DNA of 64,000 nt from Bacteroidota bacterium (GTDB taxonomy: Bacteria > Bacteroidota > Bacteroidia > Cytophagales > Cyclobacteriaceae): positions 205,951 to 269,950 of the forward strand of contig JAFDYV010000008.1 in the NCBI GenBank assembly GCA_018267275.1, written 5' to 3'. Below are positions 52,053-63,622 of the stretch, piece by piece. Within the stretch, counting starts at the first letter, position 1, and the number at the start of each line of letters is the position of its first letter. The translations under genes were made by a program, and so were the position numbers. A model generated the notes under the pieces. It made no database searches. It worked only from the letters and a program-made list of their open reading frames with translations, and was not told the DNA's origin.

Positions 52053-52973
52053 TCAGGCTACAATGTGCGTGGTTTCGCCTTCAATTGCAAGCACCGTATT
52101 TTCAAATTCTGCCTGCGCTTCCGTTAGCATGTCGTTCAAATCGCGGTAGCGTGCAGAGAAATGACCAAGTATCAATTTTTTTGCACCACAGAGATTCGCC
52201 ATCGCTGCTGCCTGCCGCGCGGTGCTGTGTTTCGTCTCCAACGCTTTGTCTCGGTCGGTTTCCAAAAAAGTCGATTCGTGATAAAGCAAGTCGATTCCTT
52301 TGATCTGATCTACCATCCCTTCGTTCCACATAGTATCAGAGCAATACGCATAGCTCCGGCTGGGCTTGGGTGGCAGCGTGTAATCCGCGCTCTTGTAAAT
52401 TACGCGTCCTGTTTCGTCTTTCACATCAATGCCTTGTTTAAGCAAAGCGATGTGCTGCAATAGCATACCATCCTGTAGTTTCGTTTTGTTCAGGTTTAGC
52501 ATTTTGTGCTTTTCGCGAAAGAGAAAGCCCGCGCACGGCAACTTATGGTTCAGCGGAATGGTTTCAACCTTTACCACCTCATCGTCCAGCAAAATGACCT
52601 GCGCTGTTGGCTCAAACGGGTGAAAGTGTATGTTGAAGTTGAGCACCGATTTTGAATACCTGAGTTGCAGCAGAATTATTTCTTGCAAACCAAAAGGCGC
52701 ATACAAATGCAGATCATACGTTCTTTTGTTGAGGTGCATCGAAAAAAGCAGGCCCATTAAGCCAAGGTAATGATCGCCATGTAAGTGACTAATGAAAATG
52801 TGACTGATTTTCGATTGTGGCACATCAAAGCGTTGCATCTGCATTTGCGCACCTTCACCGCAATCAATCAAAAAGTGCCGGTTGTGGATATTTAAGTATT
52901 GGCAGGAAGTGAACCGGCCCAACGCTGGTGCAGCCGCACTAGAACCTAAAATCGTTAGGGAGAAATTGCTCAA
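52053..52973 (-). CDS. rnz: Ribonuclease Z
   Basis: RNase Z (306 residues) trims tRNA 3' ends. LTILGSSAAAPALGRFTS is the usual beginning, DCGEGAQMQMQRF and the zinc motif ISHLHGDHYLGLMGLL (HxHxDH) follow, then CSDTMWNEG, LLYHESTF and LILGHFSARYRDL supply other ligands. The start codon is TTG at 52973, as no ATG fits. It is followed six bases later by yhhQ. Confidence 0.95.
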   Translation of the reverse strand: MSNFSLTILGSSAAAPALGRFTSCQYLNIHNRHFLIDCGEGAQMQMQRFDVPQSKISHIFISHLHGDHYLGLMGLLFSMHLNKRTYDLHLYAPFGLQEIILLQLRYSKSVLNFNIHFHPFEPTAQVILLDDEVVKVETIPLNHKLPCAGFLFREKHKMLNLNKTKLQDGMLLQHIALLKQGIDVKDETGRVIYKSADYTLPPKPSRSYAYCSDTMWNEGMVDQIKGIDLLYHESTFLETDRDKALETKHSTARQAAAMANLCGAKKLILGHFSARYRDLNDMLTEAQAEFENTVLAIEGETTHIVA

Positions 52974-52994
52974 GACTCAATTTGAAAATGAAAC

Positions 52995-53051
52995 GATTTG
53001 AAAATTTGAAAACGAGCGATTCTGATTTTCAAATTGGGCAATTTTCAAATC
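52995..53051. repeat. Nested AT-rich inverted repeat between the STAS and rnz genes
   Basis: GATTTGAAAATT (52995-53006) complements AATTTTCAAATC (53040-53051), and AATTTGAAAA (53003-53012) complements TTTTCAAATT (53026-53035). Together they can form one long hairpin. The text TTTGAAAA also occurs several times nearby. It may be a decayed repeat or a weak terminator. Confidence 0.5.
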
Positions 53052-53058
53052 TTCAAAT

Positions 53059-53433
53059 TTATTCCTCGCTCTTCATGTCTTTTTCGATCTCGTGCATGAA
53101 TACAGCATCGATACCTTCTTCAACGGTTGGCAAAATATTCAGCACGCTATCCAACTGAGAGATTTTGATGAGCTTCATGGTGTGATCAGACAGGCAAGTG
53201 AGAACGAAAATGCCACCTTCTTCCTGCAAGATCCTATTGCCCACCAGCAACGCGCTCAATCCTGAAGAATCAGTGTACTTTACTTCAGAAAGATCAAGAA
53301 TGATGTTGCGCACCCCCTCTGCATGCAGTGTCACCATCTCCGATTTTAGCTGAGGAGCGGCTGTTGAATCTAGTTTTTCTTCGTGCAAACGAATCAATGT
53401 GTATTTTTCCTGCTTGTCGATGGTGTATTTCAT
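53059..53433 (-). CDS. STAS-domain anti-sigma factor antagonist
   Basis: This 124-residue STAS domain (SpoIIAA-like) has VRNIILDLSEVKYTDSSGLSALL, which contains the serine phosphorylated by anti-sigma kinases, and a C-terminal acidic extension (EIEKDMKSEE). In Bacteroidota, such proteins act in partner-switching cascades. No kinase or sigma factor gene is adjacent, although the histidine kinase at 42245-44143 also ends in a STAS-like domain. Confidence 0.85.
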   Translation of the reverse strand: MKYTIDKQEKYTLIRLHEEKLDSTAAPQLKSEMVTLHAEGVRNIILDLSEVKYTDSSGLSALLVGNRILQEEGGIFVLTCLSDHTMKLIKISQLDSVLNILPTVEEGIDAVFMHEIEKDMKSEE

Positions 53434-53482
53434 TGTCTGAGAATAAAGAACCGTGAATTGAAATTTTAAATAATTGCGGCTG

Positions 53483-54418
53483 CTAATTTAGTGATTTAAC
53501 GATACTTTGCTCAATTCGTTTTTCTAGGGAAGCATAATCCAGTTCGGCCAGCTTTTCACCTGTCATTTGCTCGTATAATTCTTGGTAGCGGTGCGAGATG
53601 CCCTTAACAATCTCATCTGTCATTTCTGGCACGCGCTGCCCTTCTTTGCCTTGAAATCCGTTTTCGATCAACCACTGGCGAACAAATTCTTTTGAAAGCT
53701 GCTTTTGGGCTTCACCCCGTTGCTGGCGCCCCTCGTAGCCCTCGCGGTAGAAATAACGAGATGAATCAGGCGTGTGCACCTCGTCAATGAGGTAAATCTT
53801 TCCATTGTGTTTTCCAAACTCGTATTTGGTGTCTACCAATATGAGGCCGCGCTTGGCTGCGAGTTCGCTTCCCTTTTGATATAGCTTGTAGGTGTATTCT
53901 TCTAGGGTTGTGTAGTCGCTTTCGTTCACCAGGCCGCGGCTTAAAATTTCTTCCTTCGAGATATCTTCATCGTGCCCCACTTTGGCTTTAGTGGTAGGGG
54001 TTATGATGGGGTGGGGAAGTGGGTCGTTTTCTTTCAGACCATCGGGCAAAGGCACCCCACATAACATTCTCTTTCCGGCTTTGTACTCGCGCGCGGCATG
54101 GCCAGCCAAGTAGCCGCGCACCACCATCTCAACCGCAAATGGCTCACACTTAAACCCAATCGTTACGTTTGGGTCCGGAGTGCTCATCACCCAGTTGGGC
54201 ACAATTTCTTTTGTAGCCGCCAAGTTGTGAGCAGCTATTTGGTTTAAGATTCTCCCCTTATCGGGAATGCCTTTTGGCAGCACCACATCGAAGGCGGAAA
54301 TACGGTCGGTGGCGACCATCGCCATCTTGTCGCCAAAATAGTATACATCTCTTACTTTGCCTCGGTAAAAACCTGTTTGTCCAATAAATTGGAAGTGAGT
54401 TTCTTTGATTGCGTGCAT
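53483..54418 (-). CDS. purC: Phosphoribosylaminoimidazole-succinocarboxamide synthase
   Basis: PurC (311 residues from the ATG at 54418) joins CAIR and aspartate in purine synthesis. Its motifs are [52 protein letters not shown] and [13 protein letters not shown]. An upstream ATG at 54451 would add 11 residues not expected in the family. No other purine gene is next to it. Confidence 0.95.
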   Translation of the reverse strand: MHAIKETHFQFIGQTGFYRGKVRDVYYFGDKMAMVATDRISAFDVVLPKGIPDKGRILNQIAAHNLAATKEIVPNWVMSTPDPNVTIGFKCEPFAVEMVVRGYLAGHAAREYKAGKRMLCGVPLPDGLKENDPLPHPIITPTTKAKVGHDEDISKEEILSRGLVNESDYTTLEEYTYKLYQKGSELAAKRGLILVDTKYEFGKHNGKIYLIDEVHTPDSSRYFYREGYEGRQQRGEAQKQLSKEFVRQWLIENGFQGKEGQRVPEMTDEIVKGISHRYQELYEQMTGEKLAELDYASLEKRIEQSIVKSLN

Positions 54419-54531
54419 GGGTAAAAAAGAGGCTGCAAAATAGTGATTCAAGTTCTAAACTCTTACAACGTCAACCACTCTTTTGATGGGTTTTTGGTAG
54501 TTACATTTTATCAGACTATTTTGTTACGCAA

Positions 54532-55797
54532 ATGTTACCTATCCAAACCGCATCCGTCAAGCAACGCGTTGCCCTGTTCTTAAATGGGTTTACAAATACG
54601 TTTTGGGTTGCCAATACGCTTGAGCTTTTTGAGCGCCTGGCTTATTATGGAGCCAAAGCTGTGTTGGCTGTTTTTATCGCTGATAAGGTAGGCTTGGAAA
54701 GCGAAGCCGGTTTTTTAGCGGGCCTCTTCAATACTTTCCTGTATTCGCTGCCCATCGTGGCGGGGGTTTTTGTGGACAAGTACGGATTCAAACGGACATT
54801 GATGGCATGCTTTGCCATTTTTTGTATAGGGTATTTTTCGATTGGCGTGGCCGGCATGGGCTGGGGTATAGAAAATCACGTAGACAAGAAAACCTATCTC
54901 ATCGCAGCCTTGGTGCTGACGGCCGTGGGCGGCTCGCTAATCAAGCCCTGTGTAGTGGGCACAGTCGCGGTTACCTCAATGCCAGATGCACGTGCTTTGG
55001 GCTTTTCCATATACTATACACTGGTGAATTTTGGCGGGGCAATCGGGCCCATATTGGCGTATTACATCCGCACCGACCTAGGTATCGAATTTGTGTTGAT
55101 GATGTCATCACTCACTTCGCTTTTATTGTTTTTTGGTGCTTGGCTTTTTTATCGAGAGCCGGCCGAATCTGAAGCAAGGGAGAAGAAAACATTTGCCAAA
55201 GTGATGAGTGAGATGGTGTTGGTTTTTGGCAATGTCAAGTTCATGTCGTTCCTCATCATATTCTCTGGGTTTTGGATGATGTTCTGGCAAATCTTTTATT
55301 CGTTTCCTTTCTATGTGAAAGATGTACTGCACTATGAGGCTTTTGAGTTTCTGGAAACGGTAGATGCCTGGACGATTATTGTGATGACCATTCCCATCAC
55401 GGCATTGGTGCGCAAATGGAAACCGATCACCGCCATGATTGTGGGCGTTACCATCGCGAGCCTTTCGTGGATCATCATTGGTGCCGGTGGCTCTACATTC
55501 GCGGCAATTACAGGCATGGCAGTGTTCGCGATTGGCGAGGCTACACAAGCTCCACGTTTTTACGAGTACGTAAGTTCAATTGCCCCCAAAGACCAAGTGG
55601 GCACCTTTATGGGTTTTGCCTTTATGCCTATCGCCATAGGTTCATTTACAGCAGGCATTATTGCCGACTGGTTGCGATCATCTTATTTGCAATCCAATCC
55701 TGCTATGATGTGGTACACCCTGTCGGGTATAGGTCTGTCAACAACTTTACTGCTGATTGTTTATAATTCTATCGTTTCAAAAAACATCGACAACTAA
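54532..55797 (+). CDS. POT/PTR-type MFS transporter (peptide:proton symporter family)
   Basis: This membrane protein of 421 residues has about 12 segments. NTLELFERLAYYGAKAVLAVFI matches the ExxERFxYYG motif of proton-dependent oligopeptide transporters, and GGSLIKPCVVGTVA matches the second POT motif. It is shorter than many POT proteins (about 500), and the lateral helices seem to be missing. The substrate could be di- and tripeptides. An OPT-family gene follows on the same strand, suggesting a peptide-uptake locus. Confidence 0.8.
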   Translation: MLPIQTASVKQRVALFLNGFTNTFWVANTLELFERLAYYGAKAVLAVFIADKVGLESEAGFLAGLFNTFLYSLPIVAGVFVDKYGFKRTLMACFAIFCIGYFSIGVAGMGWGIENHVDKKTYLIAALVLTAVGGSLIKPCVVGTVAVTSMPDARALGFSIYYTLVNFGGAIGPILAYYIRTDLGIEFVLMMSSLTSLLLFFGAWLFYREPAESEAREKKTFAKVMSEMVLVFGNVKFMSFLIIFSGFWMMFWQIFYSFPFYVKDVLHYEAFEFLETVDAWTIIVMTIPITALVRKWKPITAMIVGVTIASLSWIIIGAGGSTFAAITGMAVFAIGEATQAPRFYEYVSSIAPKDQVGTFMGFAFMPIAIGSFTAGIIADWLRSSYLQSNPAMMWYTLSGIGLSTTLLLIVYNSIVSKNIDN

Positions 55798-55842
55798 CCT
55801 GAATATCATAGATTAAATTGTAAATCTTTAAATCTAAACAAG

Positions 55843-57879
55843 ATGGAAGCTCCCAAAATCTTCAAACCCTACATAGCCCCTGAACAAAACATTGCAGAGT
55901 TCACTGTTAAGTCAGTGGTGTTTGGTGTATTGTTCGGCATCTTGTTTGGCTGTTCTACCGTTTACTTGGCGTTGAAGGCCGGCCTCACTGTTTCTGCCTC
56001 TATCCCCATCGCAGTTATTGCCATTACCCTCGGACGAAAGTTTTTGAAGACAACAATCCTTGAGAACAACATCATTCAAACCACTGGTTCTGCGGGCGAG
56101 TCTATTGCTGCGGGCGTTGTATTCACCTTGCCGGGATTTTTGTTTTTGTCACCCGGGGAAAATGGTGTAAGTGTGGGTGAGAGTTATTTCAACTACCTCA
56201 CCATTTTGATTTTGGCTGCCTTTGGCGGGATGTTGGGTACGTTAATGATGATTCCGTTGCGCAGATCTTTGATCGTAAAGGAACATGGCACGTTGCCATA
56301 CCCGGAGGGCACCGCGTGTGCATCGGTGCTGCAAGCTGGCGAGAAGGGCGGTGAGTTTGCGAAAACTGCCTTCTTAGGCATGGGCGTGGCATTTGTTTAT
56401 GCTGTGTTACAAAAGGTGATTCATGTGATTGCCGAGACGCCCGCTTTTGTCACGAGCCAAGCCAATAAGTTTTGGCCAAGCGCAGCAACACGTGGAGAGA
56501 TCACGCCAGAGTATTTGGGCGTGGGTTACATCATTGGTTTTAAAATATCTGGAGTATTGGTGGCAGGCTCGGTTTTGGCATGGTGGGCTATGACGCCTTT
56601 GTTGGCGACCTTGGTGCCCGCAGAAACCATGGCAATGCAGTTGGTGAAGTTGGGTTATTTATCTGACATCAATACGGCTGGCGGCCCTGGAAATTGGAAT
56701 CCCGAAACACACACCTTTGCCAGTTATGCAGATGCTATTTACCGCGCCTACATTCGGCAGATTGGTGCAGGTGCCGTTGCAGCCGGTGGGTTCATCACAT
56801 TGATAAAAACAATACCCACTATCATTAGTTCATTTAGAGAAAGTGTTGGATCGCTAAGCGAAAAAGGTTCTGCTAGCGTACTGCGCACAGATAGAGACTT
56901 TTCTTTTAAGGTAGTAATCATCGGCAGCATCGTTCTGATAGCCGTGCTCACAATTTTACCCAACATACCGGGCGATGGACTCCTTCAAAAACTATTGATC
57001 GGTATATTGATCATTGTATTTGGTTTTTTCTTTGTAACGGTAGCCAGCAGAATCGTAGGTTTAGTCGGCTCTAGCAACAGCCCCATTAGTGGAATGACCA
57101 TTGCCACTTTGATGGGGACGTGTTTGATTTTTACCGCGGTAGGTTGGAGTGGCAAAGTCTATGAGCCTTTGGCCTTGGTGGTAGGGGGTATGATTTGCAT
57201 TGCGGCCGCAAACGCAGGTGGCACATCTCAAGACTTGAAGACGGGTTACATCGTGGGTGCTACACCGAAGTACCAACAATTGGCATTATTTATCGGAGCA
57301 ATTGTTTCTTCTATTGCAATAGGACTTGTGGTAAAAGTCCTTGATACACCCACGCAGGAAATGCTGGCTCAAAACATCCACCATGCAGTGGGTAGTGATA
57401 AATATCCAGCTCCTCAGGCCACGCTAATGGCCACTTTGGCGCGCGGTATTTTATCATTTAATCTTGATTGGCAATTTGTGATGGTCGGTGTGTTCATCGC
57501 TGTGATGATTGAATTGTGCGGGATTAAAGCCCTAGCTTTTGCTATTGGATTATACTTACCCTTAGCCACCACGTTACCCATTTTCATTGGGGGTGCCATC
57601 AAAGGTTATGTCGACTACCGTGCTGCCTTGAAAAACGAAGCAAAGGAGGAAGACGATCTCGGCAAGGGAAGTTTATTTGCCACCGGCTTGATTGCAGGAG
57701 GCGCATTGACAGGGGTTTTCGCGGCCATCCTGATAGTGGTAAGCGAGAGTTTCATGAAGTCGCTGAATTTGGAGCATGGTATGGTCAGTTCACTAGGCGA
57801 AAGTGGCTACCACTTGTTGGGGGTAGGCTTCTTCGTAGCCATGTGTGCGGTACTGTATAGAACTGCGGTGAAGAAGTAG
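55843..57879 (+). CDS. OPT family oligopeptide transporter
   Basis: This 678-residue protein has about 15 or more hydrophobic segments. GCSTVYLALKAGLTVSASIP, NIIQTTGSAGESIAAGVVFTLPG and EGTACASVLQAG are typical of bacterial OPT proteins; SNSPISGMTIATLM and GGTSQDLKTGYIVGATPK are further family motifs. It should import peptides or peptide-like metal chelates. It lies 45 bases after the POT-type gene, with AAATC-rich repeat text between them. Confidence 0.92.
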   Translation: MEAPKIFKPYIAPEQNIAEFTVKSVVFGVLFGILFGCSTVYLALKAGLTVSASIPIAVIAITLGRKFLKTTILENNIIQTTGSAGESIAAGVVFTLPGFLFLSPGENGVSVGESYFNYLTILILAAFGGMLGTLMMIPLRRSLIVKEHGTLPYPEGTACASVLQAGEKGGEFAKTAFLGMGVAFVYAVLQKVIHVIAETPAFVTSQANKFWPSAATRGEITPEYLGVGYIIGFKISGVLVAGSVLAWWAMTPLLATLVPAETMAMQLVKLGYLSDINTAGGPGNWNPETHTFASYADAIYRAYIRQIGAGAVAAGGFITLIKTIPTIISSFRESVGSLSEKGSASVLRTDRDFSFKVVIIGSIVLIAVLTILPNIPGDGLLQKLLIGILIIVFGFFFVTVASRIVGLVGSSNSPISGMTIATLMGTCLIFTAVGWSGKVYEPLALVVGGMICIAAANAGGTSQDLKTGYIVGATPKYQQLALFIGAIVSSIAIGLVVKVLDTPTQEMLAQNIHHAVGSDKYPAPQATLMATLARGILSFNLDWQFVMVGVFIAVMIELCGIKALAFAIGLYLPLATTLPIFIGGAIKGYVDYRAALKNEAKEEDDLGKGSLFATGLIAGGALTGVFAAILIVVSESFMKSLNLEHGMVSSLGESGYHLLGVGFFVAMCAVLYRTAVKK

Positions 57880-57889
57880 GGTCAAACAA

Positions 57890-58273
57890 CTATTTACCTA
57901 CCTTGCTTTCAGCATTGATGTCAATGATTTCCTTCAATGCGTCTAACGCAAGGCGCTCGGACTCTTCCACTTTGCCGTCTGCATTGATTACATCAAACAT
58001 ATCAGTGTAAACCTTGTACTTCTGAGAGAATTTGACCTCAGCATGCTGCTTGAAAGTGTCTCGCACAATGTCCATCACTTGATCGTGGGCATACGACTTG
58101 TATTCGGCCAGTGCTTGGTCAAACTTTTTCTTGTGGTCGTGGTCATTGGGAAATAGCCTTTTCATTTTGCCCAAGATCACCTCTTCTTCCAATGGATGGA
58201 GATGATTATCGGCCAGCGCCATGTGAATGTATAGGAACAATACGAAGTCGGGGAAGTTATTGTGGATTACCAT
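57890..58273 (-). CDS. TerB-like protein
   Basis: This 127-residue helical protein has the TerB pattern of two acidic helix pairs: HMALADNHLHPLEEEVILGKM near the N-terminus and FDVINADGKVEESERLALDALK near the C-terminus, which can bind metal. Such stand-alone TerB-like proteins are not necessarily linked to tellurite resistance, and no ter operon is nearby. Its gene is convergent to the OPT gene with a gap of ten bases. Confidence 0.75.
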   Translation of the reverse strand: MVIHNNFPDFVLFLYIHMALADNHLHPLEEEVILGKMKRLFPNDHDHKKKFDQALAEYKSYAHDQVMDIVRDTFKQHAEVKFSQKYKVYTDMFDVINADGKVEESERLALDALKEIIDINAESKVGK

Positions 58274-58343
58274 AGACGGGTGTTACTCTTTTGTTTTCGA
58301 AAGATAGGAAAAATTAGAGGCAATGAAAATTTCTACGCAGTCC

Positions 58344-61340
58344 TCAATGTTGAATGAATATTTTTTTTGTAATTCTTGCATGATTGCTGGTAAAGACAAA
58401 AAGGTAAACACCAGCTCGAATTTCATTGGTGGATAAAAGATACAGATCATTCTCCCTTTTTATGATAGGGGTAGAAACAATGCTACCTTTGTCATCATAG
58501 ATTGTTAAATCAAAGTCAAAATTGACTTGATCCCATAGCTTGAAGTAGATATGGCTTGACGTGGGGTTGGGGAATATCATGAGCGGGTATTCTTTGTTAT
58601 TGTTAATAGCTAATTCAATTGAATTAAGTTTGGTCTTTAACAAAAAAATATTTCTGTTTCTGTTGTAAAATGAATTTGCTATAGTGTCAATTTTGTAAAA
58701 TGACATGTCTGACATAACAACATTGCCCACTTGATCCAGCACTAATGTCGGTTTTATGTCATCTATCCGATCATTGCTTCGAATAAGTTCTTTCCTATCA
58801 AGTTGTGCCCCGTTCAAATCGAACCTGCTAATCGATTGCTGTGTAATATTTCTTAGATTAACGTTTCCGTCAGCGCTGATTCTTTCAATACTGGTAACAA
58901 CAAATGTCCCGTCATTTGCAAACTCAATGTCATAAGGACTAACATTTTTAGGGTTGTCAGTCTTCGCTCTTACAGTATTTCCATAGGGATTAAGTTGAAC
59001 ATAAAATGAAGTCATTTTCGAGCAATTTTCTTCTTTATCAGTTTTGAGGGAAAATCCATCGATATGCAACTCGCCTCTAAATATGCCAACCACGACCAAA
59101 TCGCCAGTGGGTGATGCTGCAAGGCTCGTGCCCACGCTCAAGTCATTCGTCAGTATTGATTTCGCCCAAAGTAAATCTCCATTAAAATCTAAGGTAGAGA
59201 CGTTAATAGTCCATTGTTTAGATGCACAAGAACTCCCTGTGTTTAGAGTGCCTTCGGTGGTTAGTAAGTGCAAACTTTTTTCACTTTTATTAACGGCTAT
59301 TTTGACAAGTTCTCCGCTCGCCTCCCAATTGTTCTCGATATTCCTTAACCAACCCAAAACTCCTAAAGAATTGAATTTTGCTACAAAAAAAGATGATTCA
59401 GTAGTTGATGAGATGCTCTGGTTTTGCCAGGTTAGAGATTTGCCGCTATAACTACCAGCAACATATATATTCTCTCCCTCACTTTTAACATCTGCAATCC
59501 TTACCAAACGAATCGAAGCAGGCTGGGTAAGCCATTCCTGTTTGCCATCGGGGCTTAACTTCACAAGATATGTTCCGACTGAACCAGGGGCAAAGTTGAG
59601 ATCAATTGGTCGATTATAGTAATTTAAAGAAGATGCTACATAAACAGCCCCACTTTTATCTGTTGCAATTTTGCTATTGTCTAACCAATCATTGGTGTGG
59701 AGTTGCTTCGCCCAAATCAGTTCTCCTTTTTGGTTCAATTTGGATACAAAACTTTTTGATCCGAATAAGTATTGGCCTGCAGGAATAGAGATTTTATTGT
59801 CAAAAAAATTGAGTGTGGGGCCTTCGAAATATCCCGAAACAAAAATATTGTTACCGGCATCTGTAGCTAAAGAATAACTTCTTGCCCAATAAGGATTGTT
59901 CGCTTCTGTTAGTTCAGAGCCAATTGTCTGAAACCAGTAGTCATTTGGAATCACCGAGCCAGTTGTAAATAAAGGCCTTAGTTCCGAAATTGGAACGGCA
60001 AGTAAACTCGTATTTTCAGCAGAATCTTGGGCAACAACCAGTAGATGATTTTTGACAGCATAAATAATTGACGGATTAGAGCCAGATGATCCTTTAACTA
60101 GATCTAAAACCTGAACAACTTCCTGAGTGCTATTATTGAGCCGATAAACTTCTTTACCAGAAACACCATCGTCAGCCGAAAAGAATGTGTAATCTGCGTC
60201 ACTGAAGAACAACTTCTGAGGGAAACTATAAGTAAAATTCTGAGATGAAGCTGGGCCTTCCCAAATGTCTTTTAATATGTGAGTGCCCGTTGTTGTACCG
60301 TCACTTGTCCAAGGTTCTAACCCACTTCCACTCGAATTTGACACCCACGTTAATTTGTTGGTGAGAACATTTAAGAATCCTTCTAAACAATACGAATTGC
60401 CAGAGCAAACTTCTTTGATAAGCTGAGTCCCTAGCTCTGTACCGTCTGTTTTCCAAAGACCTTTCGAATATTTTTGCCCATACGCAAAAAAGAATATTTC
60501 ATTGCCAACCTTTCTAAATTTGCTGGGTGCACTACTATTTGTTATTCCGTTAGTTACACCTGTAAAAATGTCTTTCACCATCAAGGTGCCCCCCGCTGTT
60601 CCATCAGTCTTCCAAAGTTCTGTTCCATTAAGATTGTCATAACCAGCGAAGTAAGCCACATCATCGAGTGCAATCATTTCGCCAACATAGCCATTCGTAA
60701 ACTCTGCGACCTTGTGCTTACTAGAAGTGGCAAATTCAAAAGACCAGATGGTGTACTTTTTGGCGTTGAGGGTTAATACTAAAAGTCTATCTGAGAGCGC
60801 CACCATTTGTACAATACTACCGTCTAGCGCAGGGTCAGGACTGAAACCTTGAAATTCCGCATCGAAAGAAAGTGCCAGTGGTGTTGTGCCATTTGGAGTA
60901 CCATCGCTTTGCCAGATGTACCGCCTATTGTCAGAACCTACACCTACAAAGTAGAGTTTTTGTCCTGAATTAATCCTTAGAGTGGATAAAGGCTTGTCTA
61001 CCTCCTTTAGCTTTAACACGCCCGTGGAAGGGGAATAGGAGTAAAGGGTGAATTTTTTTGGGTCAGAAGTAGTTGAAAAAAATAAAATTTGTTCTCCGAT
61101 CTTTGTGAAACCATCCATGTTCCCAAAGCTGCCAACTAGCTTTTGTGTTCCTGCTTTTGTACCATCGCTAATCCACGTTGTAGGGGGAAATCCATGCTCC
61201 ACGAAAAACAGGCTTCCTTCGGTGGTTTCGGAATAGAGGATGTAACTGTTTTTTTGAAGTGTAGCCAACGTTTCCACTTGGCCAAGCACAAAAGTGTTAA
61301 CCATTACAATCAGTAAGGATGTGCTTATTAAAATCTTCAC
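58344..61340 (-). CDS. Secreted ELWxxDGT/SBBP repeat protein with T9SS sorting domain
   Basis: This 998-residue protein has a signal peptide (MKILISTSLLIVMVNTFVLG). Four ELWxxDGT-type repeats follow (WISDGTKAGTQKL, ELWKTDGTAGGTLMVKDI, LWKTDGTELGTQLIKE, PWTSDGTTTGTHILKD). The second half has SBBP-like propeller blades (WARSYSLATDAGNNIFVSG, SKIATDKSGAVYVASS, FVAKFNSLGVLGW). The end (PLMIFPNPTSSHIYFKLWDQ to the C-terminus) is a type A T9SS sorting domain. It should be secreted through the Por system. Its ligand or function is unknown. Confidence 0.85.
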   Translation of the reverse strand: MKILISTSLLIVMVNTFVLGQVETLATLQKNSYILYSETTEGSLFFVEHGFPPTTWISDGTKAGTQKLVGSFGNMDGFTKIGEQILFFSTTSDPKKFTLYSYSPSTGVLKLKEVDKPLSTLRINSGQKLYFVGVGSDNRRYIWQSDGTPNGTTPLALSFDAEFQGFSPDPALDGSIVQMVALSDRLLVLTLNAKKYTIWSFEFATSSKHKVAEFTNGYVGEMIALDDVAYFAGYDNLNGTELWKTDGTAGGTLMVKDIFTGVTNGITNSSAPSKFRKVGNEIFFFAYGQKYSKGLWKTDGTELGTQLIKEVCSGNSYCLEGFLNVLTNKLTWVSNSSGSGLEPWTSDGTTTGTHILKDIWEGPASSQNFTYSFPQKLFFSDADYTFFSADDGVSGKEVYRLNNSTQEVVQVLDLVKGSSGSNPSIIYAVKNHLLVVAQDSAENTSLLAVPISELRPLFTTGSVIPNDYWFQTIGSELTEANNPYWARSYSLATDAGNNIFVSGYFEGPTLNFFDNKISIPAGQYLFGSKSFVSKLNQKGELIWAKQLHTNDWLDNSKIATDKSGAVYVASSLNYYNRPIDLNFAPGSVGTYLVKLSPDGKQEWLTQPASIRLVRIADVKSEGENIYVAGSYSGKSLTWQNQSISSTTESSFFVAKFNSLGVLGWLRNIENNWEASGELVKIAVNKSEKSLHLLTTEGTLNTGSSCASKQWTINVSTLDFNGDLLWAKSILTNDLSVGTSLAASPTGDLVVVGIFRGELHIDGFSLKTDKEENCSKMTSFYVQLNPYGNTVRAKTDNPKNVSPYDIEFANDGTFVVTSIERISADGNVNLRNITQQSISRFDLNGAQLDRKELIRSNDRIDDIKPTLVLDQVGNVVMSDMSFYKIDTIANSFYNRNRNIFLLKTKLNSIELAINNNKEYPLMIFPNPTSSHIYFKLWDQVNFDFDLTIYDDKGSIVSTPIIKRENDLYLLSTNEIRAGVYLFVFTSNHARITKKIFIQH

Positions 61341-61418
61341 TTAGTAAATTTAACTATTTGAAGAAATAAATAAAAAATGGTTGGAAGGTGATTGATTGTC
61401 CAAGAATACAGAAACCGA

Positions 61419-61447
61419 CAAAAAAGCCCCCAGCGTTCGCTGAGGGC
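61419..61447 (-). terminator. Intrinsic terminator of the groES-groEL operon
   Basis: On the minus strand GCCCTCAGCG and CGCTGGGGGC pair around AA with one G-U, followed by a run of T residues. It lies 27 bases after the groEL stop codon. Confidence 0.88.
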
Positions 61448-61473
61448 TTTCTATTAACAATCACGAGAGAAGA

Positions 61474-63108
<1,635 letters not shown>

Positions 63109-63135
63109 TTAGTTTAAAAATGTTTTGAGGTTGGA

Positions 63136-63414
63136 TTAAATAATTCCGAAAATGTCAGAGTTTCTCATGATAAGGTATTCTTTACCTTCGATTGTGATCT
63201 CAGTACCGGAATACTTTCCGTAAAGAACCTGGTCACCCACTTTCACAGTCACAGGCTTGTCTTTTAAGCCTTCGCCCACGGCAATCACTTTGCCTTGTTG
63301 AGGTTTCTCCTTCGCAGTGTCAGGGATGATGATACCAGATGCAGTCTTTTGTTCCGCAGGGGCTGCTTCTACCAGCACTCTGTCTTCGTTGGGTTTGAAA
63401 TTGATTTTTGCCAT
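63136..63414 (-). CDS. groS: Co-chaperonin GroES (10 kDa)
   Basis: GroES (92 residues) caps GroEL. It shows [20 protein letters not shown], the mobile loop [26 protein letters not shown] and [22 protein letters not shown]. It is the first gene of the groES-groEL operon. No CIRCE element is present upstream; other inverted repeats lie between this gene and the divergent gene at 63623. Confidence 0.97.
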   Translation of the reverse strand: MAKINFKPNEDRVLVEAAPAEQKTASGIIIPDTAKEKPQQGKVIAVGEGLKDKPVTVKVGDQVLYGKYSGTEITIEGKEYLIMRNSDIFGII

Positions 63415-63546
63415 AGTATGGGTTAAATTTTTGTAGTTAAACGTTTAAGTTAACGCAGCGCAAAACAACGATATTCATGCCAAAAGGGGTATTGGGCGTT
63501 GACAGAGGAACTATTGTCACGTTTGTCATGTAAGTGCCCATTAAAT

Positions 63547-63582
63547 GTCAGTTTTTGTTCTAAAAACAAAGAAAAGTTGACA
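63547..63582. promoter_or_regulatory. Inverted repeat between groES and the divergent gene
   Basis: TGTCA (63547-63551) and TGACA (63578-63582) flank GTTTTT (63551-63556) and AAAAAC (63562-63567), giving a palindrome-like element. More TGTCA or TGACA copies occur between 63490 and 63530. A regulatory role is a guess. Confidence 0.25.
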
Positions 63583-63622
63583 GTATGGCATCTTTTTTAT
63601 TAAATTTTCTGGCAAAAAGATC

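Noticed and set aside
57890..58273. Tellurite resistance role for the TerB-like gene
   Set aside because: No other ter gene is in the window; TerB-like domains occur in many unrelated contexts.
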